64,000 bases of DNA from NCBI RefSeq assembly GCF_902712855.1, contig NZ_LR743507.1, positions 496,001-560,000 of the forward strand, written 5' to 3'. Made by a program: the position numbers and the translations under genes. This DNA comes from Variovorax paradoxus (lineage in GTDB: Bacteria; Pseudomonadota; Gammaproteobacteria; Burkholderiales; Burkholderiaceae_C). Every line of letters starts with the position of its first letter. Position 1 is the first letter of the stretch. Shown in pieces: positions 18,250 to 25,908 of the stretch. The notes under the pieces were generated by a model, which worked only from the letters and a program-made list of their open reading frames with translations, searched no databases and was not told the DNA's origin.

Positions 18250-19757
18250 GCCGCGACGGGTTCCGAGGCTGCGGCGCGGTGCGCCACCGGCAGGGCGGCG
18301 ATCACCTCGGCCACGGCGGCCGTCAGCTTCTTGGCGTAGGGCACGTGCAGGAACTCGTTGGGGCCGTGCGCGTTGCTCTTGGGGCCGAGCACGCCGCAGA
18401 CCATCATCTGGGCCTTCGGGAAGCCGGCGCTCAGCATGTTCATCAGCGGAATGGTGCCGCCTTGGCCGATGTAGCCGCACGAGGCGCCGAAGTGCGCCTG
18501 CGAGGCCTTGTTGAGCGCGTCCTCGAACCACGGCGTGATGGTCGGCGCGTTCCAGCCGGTGGCGCCGCCGTTGCTCTCGAAGGTCACGCGGGCCTGGTAG
18601 GGCGCGTTGTCCTCCAGCAGCGCCTTGAGCGTCTGCACCGTCTCGGCCGCATCGACCAGCGGAGGCAGGCGCAGCGAGAGCTTGAACGCGGTGTACGGGC
18701 GCAGCACGTTGCCCGCGTCCTTCAGTGCCGGAAAGCCTTCGGCGCCGGTGACCGACAGGGTCGGCTTCCAGGTGCGGTTGAGCAGCGCCTCCACCGGATC
18801 GGTGGTGGTGGGCAGCGCGAACATGGTCGAGCCGCCGCAGTCGTAGTGCGCCCACGGGAAGCGCTTGTAGACCTCTTCGCCGAGGATCGCGGCGGTGGCC
18901 TTGGCCTGCGCCAGCCGGTCGGCGGGCACCTCGCAGTGGAAGCTCGCCGGCAGCAGGCGGCCGGTGGCGCTGTCTTCGAGACGGTCGAGCACCTGCCGCA
19001 TGATGCGGAAGCTCGAGGGAACGAGGCCCGAGGCGTCGCCCGAGTGGATGCCTTCGGTCAGCACCTCGACCTTGAGCGTGCCGCTGGCCATGCCGCGCAG
19101 CGAGGTGGTGAGCCACAGCTGGTCGTAGTTGCCGGCGCCGGAGTCGAGGCAGATCACCAGCTCGACGTTGCCCAGGCGCGGACGCAGCGCGTCGACGTAG
19201 GGCAGCAGGTCGTAGGAGCCGCTTTCCTCGCAGGTCTCGATCAGGCCAACGATGCGCGGATGCGCCACGCCCTGGGCCTTGAGCGCCTGCAAGGCGGCCA
19301 CGCTGGCGTACACCGCGTAGCCGTCGTCGGCGCCGCCGCGGCCGTACAGCAGGCCGTTCTCGTACTTGGGCGTCCAGGGGCCGAGGTCGTTGCGCCAGCC
19401 GGTGAACTCGGGCTGCTTGTCGAGGTGGCCGTACATCAGCACGGTCTCGCCCATGTCGGTGCCGGTGGCCGGCACTTCGAAGAACAGCACCGGCGTGCGG
19501 CCTTCGAGGCGCACGATCTCGAGCTTCAGGCCTTCGACCTTCTGCGCCTCGACCCACGCCGCGGCATTGCGCAGCACGGTTTCCAGGTAGCCGTTGGCCG
19601 ACCATTCCTTGTCGAAGCCGGGCGACTTGGCGGGAATGGCGATGTAGTCGGTGAGTTGCCTGACGATGTCGCCGTCCCATCGGGCGGTGACGTCGGAGAG
19701 GGCGCGCGCGGCGTCGAGCGTGCCGGCGGGCATTTCGCGGTGCAGGGGTGCGTTCAT
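18246..19757 (-). CDS. M20-family dipeptidase
   Basis: Predicted cytosolic metallodipeptidase, 503 residues. Metal and catalytic motifs appear in order: LMYGHLDKQPEF, LLYGRGGADDGYAVYAS, and GLIETCEESGSYDL. A long dimerisation insert follows, with TEGIHSGDASGLVPSSFRI, and a C-terminal HGPNEFLHVPYAKKL carries the last metal ligand. This arrangement resembles the carnosinase/CNDP-like M20 branch. The 3' end overlaps the lipase start by three bases. It is divergent from the DUF72 gene at 19850. Substrate is not determined. Confidence 0.88.
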   Translation of the reverse strand: MNAPLHREMPAGTLDAARALSDVTARWDGDIVRQLTDYIAIPAKSPGFDKEWSANGYLETVLRNAAAWVEAQKVEGLKLEIVRLEGRTPVLFFEVPATGTDMGETVLMYGHLDKQPEFTGWRNDLGPWTPKYENGLLYGRGGADDGYAVYASVAALQALKAQGVAHPRIVGLIETCEESGSYDLLPYVDALRPRLGNVELVICLDSGAGNYDQLWLTTSLRGMASGTLKVEVLTEGIHSGDASGLVPSSFRIMRQVLDRLEDSATGRLLPASFHCEVPADRLAQAKATAAILGEEVYKRFPWAHYDCGGSTMFALPTTTDPVEALLNRTWKPTLSVTGAEGFPALKDAGNVLRPYTAFKLSLRLPPLVDAAETVQTLKALLEDNAPYQARVTFESNGGATGWNAPTITPWFEDALNKASQAHFGASCGYIGQGGTIPLMNMLSAGFPKAQMMVCGVLGPKSNAHGPNEFLHVPYAKKLTAAVAEVIAALPVAHRAAASEPVAA

Positions 19758-19849
19758 CGGTGGGTTCTCCGCGGGTGGACGAAAGAGCGCATTTTGCGCC
19801 TTGGGGCGACCGCGCGTAGAGTGCGGGCGATCTCAACCCGGAGGGTCAC

Positions 19850-20620
19850 GTGAGCAAGGCGAACATCTTGGCAGGCATCGGCGGCTGGACCTACGAGCCC
19901 TGGCGCGACAACTTCTATCCGAAGGGCCTCGCGCACGCGAAGGAACTCAACTACGCGAGCCGCAAGGTCAGCGCCATCGAGATCAACGGCACCTACTACA
20001 GCACCTTCAAGCCCGAGACCTTCCGCAAGTGGCACGACGACACGCCGGCCGATTTCGTGTTCTCGCTCAAGGCCTCGCGCTTCGCCACCAACCGCAAGCT
20101 GCTGTCCGGCGCGGGCGATTCGATCCAGCGCTTCATCGACAGCGGCGTGGCCGAACTCGGCGACAAGCTCGGGCCGATCGTGTGGCAGTTCATGCCGACC
20201 AAGCAGTTCGATGCGGAAGACTTCGAGGCCTTCCTGCAGCTGCTGCCGAAGAAGGAAGGCAGCCGCGCGCTGCGCCACGTGATGGACGTGCGGCACGAGA
20301 GCTTCATCGTGCCCGCCTACAAGGCGCTCGCGAAGAAGTACAAGGTGTCGACGGTGTTCACCGACGCCGACAAGTTTCCGTCGTTCGAGGAGCCCGAAGG
20401 CGACGTTGCCTATGCGCGGCTCATGATGGCCGACGCCAAGCTCAAGACCGGCTACGGACCGAAGGCGCTGGACACCTGGGCCGAGCGCGCGCGGGGCTGG
20501 GCCGGATCGCCGAAGAAGCGCGACGTGTTCGTCTTCTTCATCAACGGCGCCAAAGAAAAAGCACCGGCCGCGGCCGGTGCCTTGCTGGAGCGCCTGGGAT
20601 GGACCGCGCCTGCTGCGTGA
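19850..20620 (+). CDS. DUF72 domain-containing protein
   Basis: A TIM-barrel-like protein of unknown function (YecE group), 256 residues. The start is GTG at 19850, supported by CGGAGGG five to eleven bases upstream. The family pattern is present: GIGGWTYEPWRDNFYPKG, YASRKVSAIEINGTYY, LKASRFATNRKLL, and VMDVRHESFI. The last 20 codons contain a perfect 20-base palindrome that serves as terminator on the opposite strand for the bactofilin gene. Confidence 0.9.
   Translation: MSKANILAGIGGWTYEPWRDNFYPKGLAHAKELNYASRKVSAIEINGTYYSTFKPETFRKWHDDTPADFVFSLKASRFATNRKLLSGAGDSIQRFIDSGVAELGDKLGPIVWQFMPTKQFDAEDFEAFLQLLPKKEGSRALRHVMDVRHESFIVPAYKALAKKYKVSTVFTDADKFPSFEEPEGDVAYARLMMADAKLKTGYGPKALDTWAERARGWAGSPKKRDVFVFFINGAKEKAPAAAGALLERLGWTAPAA
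20553..20582 (-). terminator. intrinsic terminator of the bactofilin gene, inside the DUF72 gene
   Basis: The perfect palindrome GCACCGGCCGCGGCCGGTGC (20561-20580) is followed on the minus strand by TTTTTCTTT. It lies within the coding 3' end of the convergent DUF72 gene. A second hairpin without a T-run (GCGCCATCCC/GGGATGGCGC, 20635-20660) lies between the two genes. Confidence 0.75.
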
Positions 20621-20699
20621 AAGAACCTGCAAACGCGCCATCCCCCTGAGGGATGGCGCTCACGAAGCGAAGCGCGGTGAAAAAGCCGGAAGCCGATCT

Positions 20700-21221
20700 T
20701 CAGGCCGCGGCCTGGAGCGATGGCTTGGTGCCGTGGCTGATCTCGCCGGAAAGCTGGCCGCCTTCCTCGATGACGATCTTGCCGTAGCGGATCTTGCCGG
20801 TGACCTTGCCGGTCGAATGGATCACGAGCTTTTCGCGCACGGTGAGGCTGCCGTCGAACACGCCGCGGATCTCGGCGATGTCGATTTCTGCCGAACCCTT
20901 GAACTCGCCCTGTTCGGCGATCTGCATCAGGCGCGAGTCCATGGTGGCCTCGACGAGGCCCTCGACCACGAGCGTGTCGCAATCGGTGATCTCGACGCCC
21001 TTGAGCTTGATGTTCGGGCCGACGGTGAGCTTGCTGCCGCCTTCCTTCGCGGCAGGTGCCGCGGCTGCGGGATTCAGGCCGCCCTGCTGTGCGGTCAGCG
21101 ACGACGGATTGACGGGGGTGCCGGAGAGGTTGGTGCCTGCACCGACCAGCGGTGCGGGGCGGGAATTCAACGAATCGTTGTCTCGATCACGCTTGCCGAA
21201 GAAGGGGGACTGTGTAGCCAA
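20700..21221 (-). CDS. bactofilin-family cytoskeletal protein
   Basis: Self-polymerising beta-helical protein, probably a scaffold at the cell envelope. The TTG at 21221 (MATQSPFFGKRD) was chosen because GAGGAG lies about eight bases upstream; an earlier TTG at 21236 would overlap that site. The 173-residue protein has a disordered Ala/Pro-rich N-terminus of about 65 residues. The bactofilin core follows, with repeating hydrophobic triplets (KLTVGPNIKLKGVEITDCDT, GEFKGSAEIDIAEIRGVFDG, LVIHSTGKVTGKIRYGKIVI), and a short Ala-rich tail. No membrane segment is seen. Confidence 0.92.
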   Translation of the reverse strand: MATQSPFFGKRDRDNDSLNSRPAPLVGAGTNLSGTPVNPSSLTAQQGGLNPAAAAPAAKEGGSKLTVGPNIKLKGVEITDCDTLVVEGLVEATMDSRLMQIAEQGEFKGSAEIDIAEIRGVFDGSLTVREKLVIHSTGKVTGKIRYGKIVIEEGGQLSGEISHGTKPSLQAAA

Positions 21222-21356
21222 AGGGGAGCTCCTCAAGAAAGGGACTATCGTAAGAACGCGCTCATGGCCTGCAGCACTTCATTGCGCAATAAGCGTAACC
21301 GAATAAGTCGCGCGGACACATGACAATGGCGCCTCCACAGCTTCCACTCCGCGTCG

Positions 21357-22274
21357 ATGACGATTTCCTCGAGCAGCCAAGGTAACCATTCCTCTGACAA
21401 CGCCACCGGCGATGCACGCTTCGGCAAGCCCGAGCACGGCTGGCGGCGCACGCTGTTCTCGGTGATCTTCGAGTCGGAATCGAAGCTGGGCCGGCTGTTC
21501 GACCTGATCCTCATCGCAGTCATCATCACCAGCGTGGTGGTGGTCATTCTCGACAGCGTGCAGGCCATCCACCAGCGATGGGGCCATGTGTTCGGCGTGC
21601 TCGAATGGGTGTTCACTGCGCTCTTCACGCTGGAGTACGTCGGCCGGCTTGCATGCGTGCGGCGCCCTGCGCGCTATGCGACCAGCTTCTACGGCGTGAT
21701 CGACCTGCTCGCGCTGCTGCCGACCTTCCTGATGGCGTTTACGCCGGGGCTCGCTTACCTGATCGACGTGCGCATCCTTCGTCTGCTGCGCGTGTTCCGC
21801 ATCTTCAAACTATCGCGCTACTCGCTGGAGTACCGCGCGCTGGTCTCGGCGGTGCACGCGAGCCGCCGCAAGATCACGGTGTTCGTCGGCTTCGTGATGC
21901 TGGTGGTGCTCGTGATGGGCACGCTGATGTACGTCGTCGAAGGGCCGCAGCACGGCTTCACCAGCATTCCGGTGGCCATCTACTGGGCCATATCGACGAT
22001 GGCCACGGTCGGCTTCGGCGACCTCGTGCCCAAGACCGACCTGGGCCGTGCGATCGCCTCGGTGATGATGCTGCTGGGCTGGGGCGTGCTGGCAGTGCCC
22101 ACAGGCATCGTGACCGCCGAGATGGCGCGGCGCGGGCCCGACGACGAGGCCATTCCGATCCCTGCGCGCGGCATCCTAGGCCTGACGCCGCCCCAGCCGG
22201 CGGTGCCCGCGAAGCGCATCACGCCTGCGGCCAGGCGACGCGCCCTTGCGCAGCATCGCCGAGGCGCACGATGA
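21357..22274 (+). CDS. voltage-gated potassium channel-type ion transporter
   Basis: Six-transmembrane cation channel subunit of 305 residues. Helices S1-S4 cover about residues 47-170; S4 is DVRILRLLRVFRIFKL, with regularly spaced arginines as in voltage sensors. The pore region has the potassium filter signature TVGFGD (in MATVGFGDLVPKTDLG), followed by S6 (MMLLGWGVLAVPTGIV). The cytosolic tail is short and Arg/Pro-rich. The last 56 bases overlap the convergent yigZ gene. Confidence 0.92.
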   Translation: MTISSSSQGNHSSDNATGDARFGKPEHGWRRTLFSVIFESESKLGRLFDLILIAVIITSVVVVILDSVQAIHQRWGHVFGVLEWVFTALFTLEYVGRLACVRRPARYATSFYGVIDLLALLPTFLMAFTPGLAYLIDVRILRLLRVFRIFKLSRYSLEYRALVSAVHASRRKITVFVGFVMLVVLVMGTLMYVVEGPQHGFTSIPVAIYWAISTMATVGFGDLVPKTDLGRAIASVMMLLGWGVLAVPTGIVTAEMARRGPDDEAIPIPARGILGLTPPQPAVPAKRITPAARRRALAQHRRGAR

Positions 22275-22806
22275 AGGCATCGGCCTGCGGCTCCGGCAGC
22301 GAGAAGGCGAAGGCCACCTCGTCGCCGTGCGTCACGCTGTCGAGCGTTGCGCCCACAGCGGCGAGTTCGCGCCGCACCAGGCCTTCGAGCGCGTAGGGCA
22401 CCGAGCACTGCAGGCTGCGCTGCCGCACCAGCGGCACGAGCGCGGCGCCGAGCAGCGCCTGCGCCACCGCGTCGGTATAGGCCCGAACGAGGCCGCCCGC
22501 ACCGAGCTTCACACCGCCGAAATAGCGCACCACGGTTGCGAGCGCGCCCTCGACCTGCTGGTGGCGCAGCACCTCGAGCATCGGCCGGCCGGCCGTGCCG
22601 CCGGGTTCGCCGTCGTCGTTCGCCGCCGACTGCCCGCCGGCCATCAGCGCCCAGCACACGTGCGCCGCAGCCGGATGCGCCGCGCGCAGCGAGGCCACCA
22701 CGGCCAGTGCGGCCGCGCGGTCGGCCACCGGCTGCACGCAGCCGATGAAGCGGCTCTTCTTGATGAGCAGCTCGCTGTGGACCGGTGCGGCGAGCGTGAA
22801 GCTCAT
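22219..22806 (-). CDS. yigZ: YigZ/IMPACT family protein
   Basis: Conserved protein with an N-terminal UPF0029 (Impact) domain and a C-terminal DUF1949 ferredoxin-like domain; biochemical role not established. The 195-residue product starts at the ATG at 22806. Signature segments are LIKKSRFIGCVQPV, NDDGEPGGTAGRPMLEVL and VVRYFGGVKLGAGGLVRAY. The end (GDAAQGRVAWPQA) overlaps the 3' end of the channel gene on the other strand. It is downstream of metW with a 19-base gap. Confidence 0.93.
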   Translation of the reverse strand: MSFTLAAPVHSELLIKKSRFIGCVQPVADRAAALAVVASLRAAHPAAAHVCWALMAGGQSAANDDGEPGGTAGRPMLEVLRHQQVEGALATVVRYFGGVKLGAGGLVRAYTDAVAQALLGAALVPLVRQRSLQCSVPYALEGLVRRELAAVGATLDSVTHGDEVAFAFSLPEPQADAFIVRLGDAAQGRVAWPQA

Positions 22807-22825
22807 CGGAGGGCGCGAAGGCGGA

Positions 22826-23413
22826 TCAGCCGCCGCGCTCGAACTTGAAGACCGCCGTGCCGGCGCGCGCGTTGGGCAGCCAGCGCACGTCGCGCCCGTC
22901 CTGTAGGCCGAAGGCATCGAGCACGCGCAGGTTGTTCTTGCCGGCCAGCACCTCGAAGTCCTTGAAGGTGCCCACGCGGATGTTGGGCGTGTCGTACCAC
23001 TGGTAGGGCAGGCGGCGCGTCACCGGCATGCGCCCGCGCGCCACGCTCAGGCGGTTGGGCCAGTGCGCGAAGTTGGGGAACGCCACGATGCCGATGCGGC
23101 CCACGCGCGCGGTCTCGCGCAGCATCACCTCGGCGTTGCGCAGGTGCTGCAGCGTGTCGATCTGCAGCACCACGTCGAACGAGGCGTCGTCGAACATCGC
23201 GAGGCCTTCGTCGAGGTTGAGCTGGATCACATCGACGCCGCGGCGGATGCACTGCAGCACATTGCCGTCGGCGATCTCGACGCCGTAGCCGGTGCAGCCG
23301 CGCTCGCGCTGCAGCAGGTCGAGCATGGCGCCGTCGCCGCAGCCGAGGTCGAGCACGCGCGAACCCTTCGGCACGAGTTCGGCGATGAGCCGTTGATGTT
23401 CGAGGTCGCTCAT
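22826..23413 (-). CDS. metW: methionine biosynthesis protein MetW
   Basis: SAM-dependent methyltransferase-fold partner of MetX in many Proteobacteria. The 195-residue protein carries the SAM-binding motif RVLDLGCGDGAMLDLL, then YGVEIADGNVLQCI and VVLQIDTLQHLRN, and the MetW-typical FPNFAHWPNRLSVARGRMPV. Its ATG overlaps the metX stop by four bases (ATGA), so both are translated from one mRNA that is expected to be under the SAM-II riboswitch upstream of metX. Confidence 0.95.
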   Translation of the reverse strand: MSDLEHQRLIAELVPKGSRVLDLGCGDGAMLDLLQRERGCTGYGVEIADGNVLQCIRRGVDVIQLNLDEGLAMFDDASFDVVLQIDTLQHLRNAEVMLRETARVGRIGIVAFPNFAHWPNRLSVARGRMPVTRRLPYQWYDTPNIRVGTFKDFEVLAGKNNLRVLDAFGLQDGRDVRWLPNARAGTAVFKFERGG

Positions 23414-24666
23414 GCTGCAGTCCCCCCGAGGCTTGCCGCTTCGCGCGTTGCGCCAACTCCCTTCGGGGAGCCCGCGCCCCGGGGCGGCCCGGCGGTGCTC
23501 GTTTCCTGGGCGACGCGATCGAAGTACGAGCGCACCACGCCCATGTAGCGCACATCGTCGAGCAGGAAGGCGTCATGGCCGTGCGGCGCGTCGATCTCGG
23601 CGTAGCTCACGTTGCGACCGTTGTCGAGCAGCGCCTTCACCAGTTCGCGGCTGCGCGCGGGCGAGAAGCGCCAGTCGGTCTTGAAGCTCACCAGCAGGAA
23701 CTTGGCCCTGGCGGTCGCAAACGCGGTGCTGAGCTTGCCGCCGTGGCTGCGCGCGGGGTCGAAGTAGTCGAGCGCGCGCGTGATCAGCAGGTAGGTGTTG
23801 GCGTCGAAGTACTCGCTGAACTTGTCGCCCTGGTAGCGCAGGTAACTCTCGATCTGGAACTCGACGTCCTGCGTCGAATAGCGGTAGTCGAGCGCGGTGG
23901 CCTCGCCGCTGTTCTCGCCTTCGACGGCGCTGCGCAGGATGCGCCCGAACTTGGTGTTCATCACGTCGTCGCTCAGGTACGTGATGTGGCCGATCATCCG
24001 GGCGATGCGCAGGCCGCGCTTGGGCACCACGCCGTGTTCGTAGAAGTGGCCGCCGTGGAAGTCGGGGTCGGTCACGATGGCGCGACGCGCGACCTCGTTG
24101 AATGCGATGTTCTCGGCCGTGAGGTTGGGTGCGCTGGCAACCACCACCGCGTGGCGCACGCGCGATGGGTACTGCAGCGTCCACGACAGCGCCTGCATGC
24201 CGCCGAGGCTGCCGCCCATGACGGCCGCGAGGGTCTCGATGCCGAGCGCGTCGAGCAGTGCGGCCTGCGCATCGACCCAGTCCTCGACGGTGACCACCGG
24301 GAAGTCGGCGCCGTAGACCCGGCCGGTCGCGGGGTTGACGTGCATCGGGCCGGTCGAGCCGAAGCAGGAGCCGAGGTTGTTGACGCCGATCACGAAGAAG
24401 CGGTCGGTGTCGACGGGCTTGCCCGGCCCCACCATGTTGTCCCACCAGCCCTCGGAACGCGCCTGGCCCTTGTAGACACCAGCGACGTGGTGCGAGGCAT
24501 TGAGCGCATGGCACACCAGCACCGCATTGCTGCGTTCGGCATTCAGGGTGCCGTAGGTTTCGTAGGCGAGCGTGTAGTCGCTGATCGATGCGCCGCTGCG
24601 CAGGGCCAACGGGCCCGCGAACTGCATCGACTGCGAGGTGACGACCAAAGGTGGTGACGACGACAT
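23410..24666 (-). CDS. metX: homoserine O-acyltransferase MetX
   Basis: First committed step of methionine synthesis: acylation of homoserine (acetyl or succinyl donor cannot be told safely from sequence). The 418-residue alpha/beta-hydrolase-fold protein shows NLGSCFGSTGPMHVNP, the nucleophile MGGSLGGMQALSW, and the Asp/His pair region near IDAPHGHDAFLLD. The last 30 residues (GPPRGAGSPKGVGATREAAS) lie beyond the conserved domain and are encoded by a copy of the dispersed extragenic repeat. Expression is predicted to be controlled by a SAM-II riboswitch and terminator just upstream. The terminator T-run ends five bases before the ATG. Confidence 0.95.
   Translation of the reverse strand: MSSSPPLVVTSQSMQFAGPLALRSGASISDYTLAYETYGTLNAERSNAVLVCHALNASHHVAGVYKGQARSEGWWDNMVGPGKPVDTDRFFVIGVNNLGSCFGSTGPMHVNPATGRVYGADFPVVTVEDWVDAQAALLDALGIETLAAVMGGSLGGMQALSWTLQYPSRVRHAVVVASAPNLTAENIAFNEVARRAIVTDPDFHGGHFYEHGVVPKRGLRIARMIGHITYLSDDVMNTKFGRILRSAVEGENSGEATALDYRYSTQDVEFQIESYLRYQGDKFSEYFDANTYLLITRALDYFDPARSHGGKLSTAFATARAKFLLVSFKTDWRFSPARSRELVKALLDNGRNVSYAEIDAPHGHDAFLLDDVRYMGVVRSYFDRVAQETSTAGPPRGAGSPKGVGATREAASLGGTAA
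23420..23490 (+). repeat. dispersed repeat, copy C, within the 3' end of metX
   Basis: The block GAGGCTTGCCGCTTCG, GCGTTGCGCCAACTCCC, TTCGGGGAGCCCGCG aligns with the repeat copies at 3325-3392 and 5648-5703. It is translated as the MetX C-terminal tail. Similarity was judged by eye. Confidence 0.55.
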
Positions 24667-24670
24667 GAAT

Positions 24671-24705
24671 GAAAAAACCCGGCCTCGCCAAAAACGAGCC
24701 GGGTC
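24671..24705 (-). terminator. regulatory terminator in the metX leader
   Basis: On the minus strand, CCCGGCTCG - TTTTTGG - CGAGGCCGGG (one bulge) is followed by T6, five bases before the metX ATG. Its position directly after the SAM-II aptamer suggests it is the expression platform: formed when SAM is bound, it would stop transcription or hide the ribosome entry region. Confidence 0.75.
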
Positions 24706-24711
24706 TGCCGC

Positions 24712-24768
24712 GCCTGTCTTTAGCTGAATTTATAAAGCGCCCGCAAGCTGTAGCAAATCGGCGCGGGG
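24712..24768 (-). promoter_or_regulatory. SAM-II riboswitch upstream of metX
   Basis: The minus strand reads GCGCC-GATTTG, then GCTTGC-GGGCGC, TTTATAAA, and AGCTAAAG. These are the conserved blocks of the SAM-II (SAM-alpha) aptamer in correct order and spacing: P1 from GCGCC (24764-24760) and GGCGC (24741-24737), loop GAUUU, AUAAA, and the pseudoknot strand AGCUAAA. The P1 closing pair is C-G rather than the U-A of the prototype, a compensatory change. It sits between a TATACT box and the metX terminator. SAM binding should lower metX-metW expression. Confidence 0.86.
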
Positions 24769-24772
24769 CGAA

Positions 24773-24778
24773 GTATAT
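24773..24778 (-). promoter_or_regulatory. probable -10 box of the metX-metW transcript
   Basis: TATACT on the minus strand would place the transcript start at about 24766, the first bases of the SAM-II aptamer. A convincing -35 element is not seen. Confidence 0.5.
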
Positions 24779-24884
24779 CCCCGAGGCTGCACGGCTGCGT
24801 GCGGCTTCGCGAACCGCCTTGGGAAGGCGGTTCGCCGTGTTTCCCGGAAGGGCGGGTATCTGCGGGCTATCGGCTGCTGCCGGG

Positions 24885-25448
24885 CTACCAGCCGACGATC
24901 ATGATGATGCCGAGCACCAGGAAGATCGCAGCCGAGATGCCGTGCACGAGCTTGATCGGCACGCGCCGCACGATCTTCTCGCCCAGCCACACCACGGGCG
25001 CATTGGCGAGCATCATGCCCAGCGTGGTGCCGGCGACCACCCAGAAGTAGTCGTGCGTGAATCGCGCCGCGAGCATGACCGTGGCGATCTGCGTCTTGTC
25101 GCCCATCTCCGCGAGGAAGAAGGCGATCACCGTGGTGCCGAAGACGCCGAACTTCGATACGCCGGGGGCGTCGTCGTCATCGAGCTTGTCGGGGATCAGC
25201 ATCCACGCGGCCATGGCGATGAACGAGCCGCCCAGGATCCAGCGCAGGACCTCGGGGCCGAGCCAGCGCGTGATGTAGTTGCCGACCGCCCCCGCCAGCG
25301 CGTGGTTGATGATGGTGGCGGCAAAGATGCCGAGGACGATCGGCCAGGGCTTCCTGAAACGGGCTGCGAGCAGGAGGGCCAGGAGTTGGGTCTTGTCGCC
25401 CATTTCGGCGAGCGCAACTACGCCGGTTGCAACGAGAAAAGCTTCCAT
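24885..25448 (-). CDS. GDT1/TMEM165 (UPF0016) family transporter, predicted manganese exporter
   Basis: Inner-membrane protein of 187 residues with six predicted helices in two homologous halves. Each half carries the family motif: ALAEMGDKTQLLALL (residues about 12-26) and FLAEMGDKTQIATVM (about 111-125). Bacterial members export Mn2+. Direct support comes from the yybP-ykoY (Mn2+-sensing) riboswitch in its 5' leader. The ATG at 25448 follows AAAGGA at a rather long distance of 14 bases. Downstream is the metX promoter region, same strand. Confidence 0.92.
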   Translation of the reverse strand: MEAFLVATGVVALAEMGDKTQLLALLLAARFRKPWPIVLGIFAATIINHALAGAVGNYITRWLGPEVLRWILGGSFIAMAAWMLIPDKLDDDDAPGVSKFGVFGTTVIAFFLAEMGDKTQIATVMLAARFTHDYFWVVAGTTLGMMLANAPVVWLGEKIVRRVPIKLVHGISAAIFLVLGIIMIVGW

Positions 25449-25455
25449 GATGAAC

Positions 25456-25531
25456 GTGGGGTTCCTTTGGCCGAAGGACGCAATTGACCGTGCAACACCC
25501 TTCGGCCATTTATTTCCGAAGTTGCACGGTC
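25456..25531 (-). promoter_or_regulatory. two mutually exclusive hairpins between riboswitch and exporter gene
   Basis: Hairpin 1 pairs GACCGTGCAAC (25531-25521) with GTTGCACGGTC (25496-25486). Hairpin 2 pairs TGGCCGAAGG (25508-25499) with CCTTCGGCCA (25477-25468) and ends at the AAAGGA ribosome binding site. Each has an arm inside the loop of the other, so only one can form unless as a pseudoknot. Hairpin 1 starts in the 3' strand of the aptamer. Without a T-run, translational control is the likelier mode. Confidence 0.7.
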
Positions 25532-25650
25532 AAAGGTCTCGCCAGGTATTCACTGCACGCGCCATGTCCCGTGTGGGGCAGGACAAGTCTGTTGACGCGG
25601 GCCCTTCTCGCAGATCGGAAGGCGGCTACTCCCCAATGACGGGGCGGATT
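25526..25650 (-). promoter_or_regulatory. yybP-ykoY manganese riboswitch
   Basis: The minus strand shows the two conserved signature blocks of this class: GGGGAGTAGCCG (25634-25623) and CCTGGCGAGACCTTT (25546-25532). Between them lies the variable arm including CGCGTCAACAGACTTGT. A TAGAAT box at 25653-25648 could be its promoter. The class senses Mn2+ and switches on manganese exporters, which fits the UPF0016 gene immediately downstream. Confidence 0.9.
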
Positions 25651-25745
25651 CTACACACGGCACCGGGAGGCACCCTCCAAATTCGTAAGCGTGCGCTAGC
25701 TTTCACGACTTTCGGAATGTGCTACCTCAAGACGCAATTTCCCGC

Positions 25746-25772
25746 TTGCATTTTCGATATTTCCCCCATAAT
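25746..25772 (+). promoter_or_regulatory. possible promoter of the RRM protein gene
   Basis: TTGCAT (25746-25751) and CATAAT (25767-25772) are separated by 15 bases, giving a leader of about 130 bases. Long leaders are common for cold-induced RNA-binding proteins, but nothing in this leader was recognised. Confidence 0.35.
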
Positions 25773-25908
25773 GCACGAGCCTCCCTCTGCATTTTGGTCG
25801 GGGGGGCAGTTCGGTGATCGGTCAGTTTCGCGCGACTCGACGGCTCTCGTTTGAGTGATGCTTTCGGGACTCCATCGCTTTTCTTGATGTGTTTATAGGA
25901 GTCCCTTG

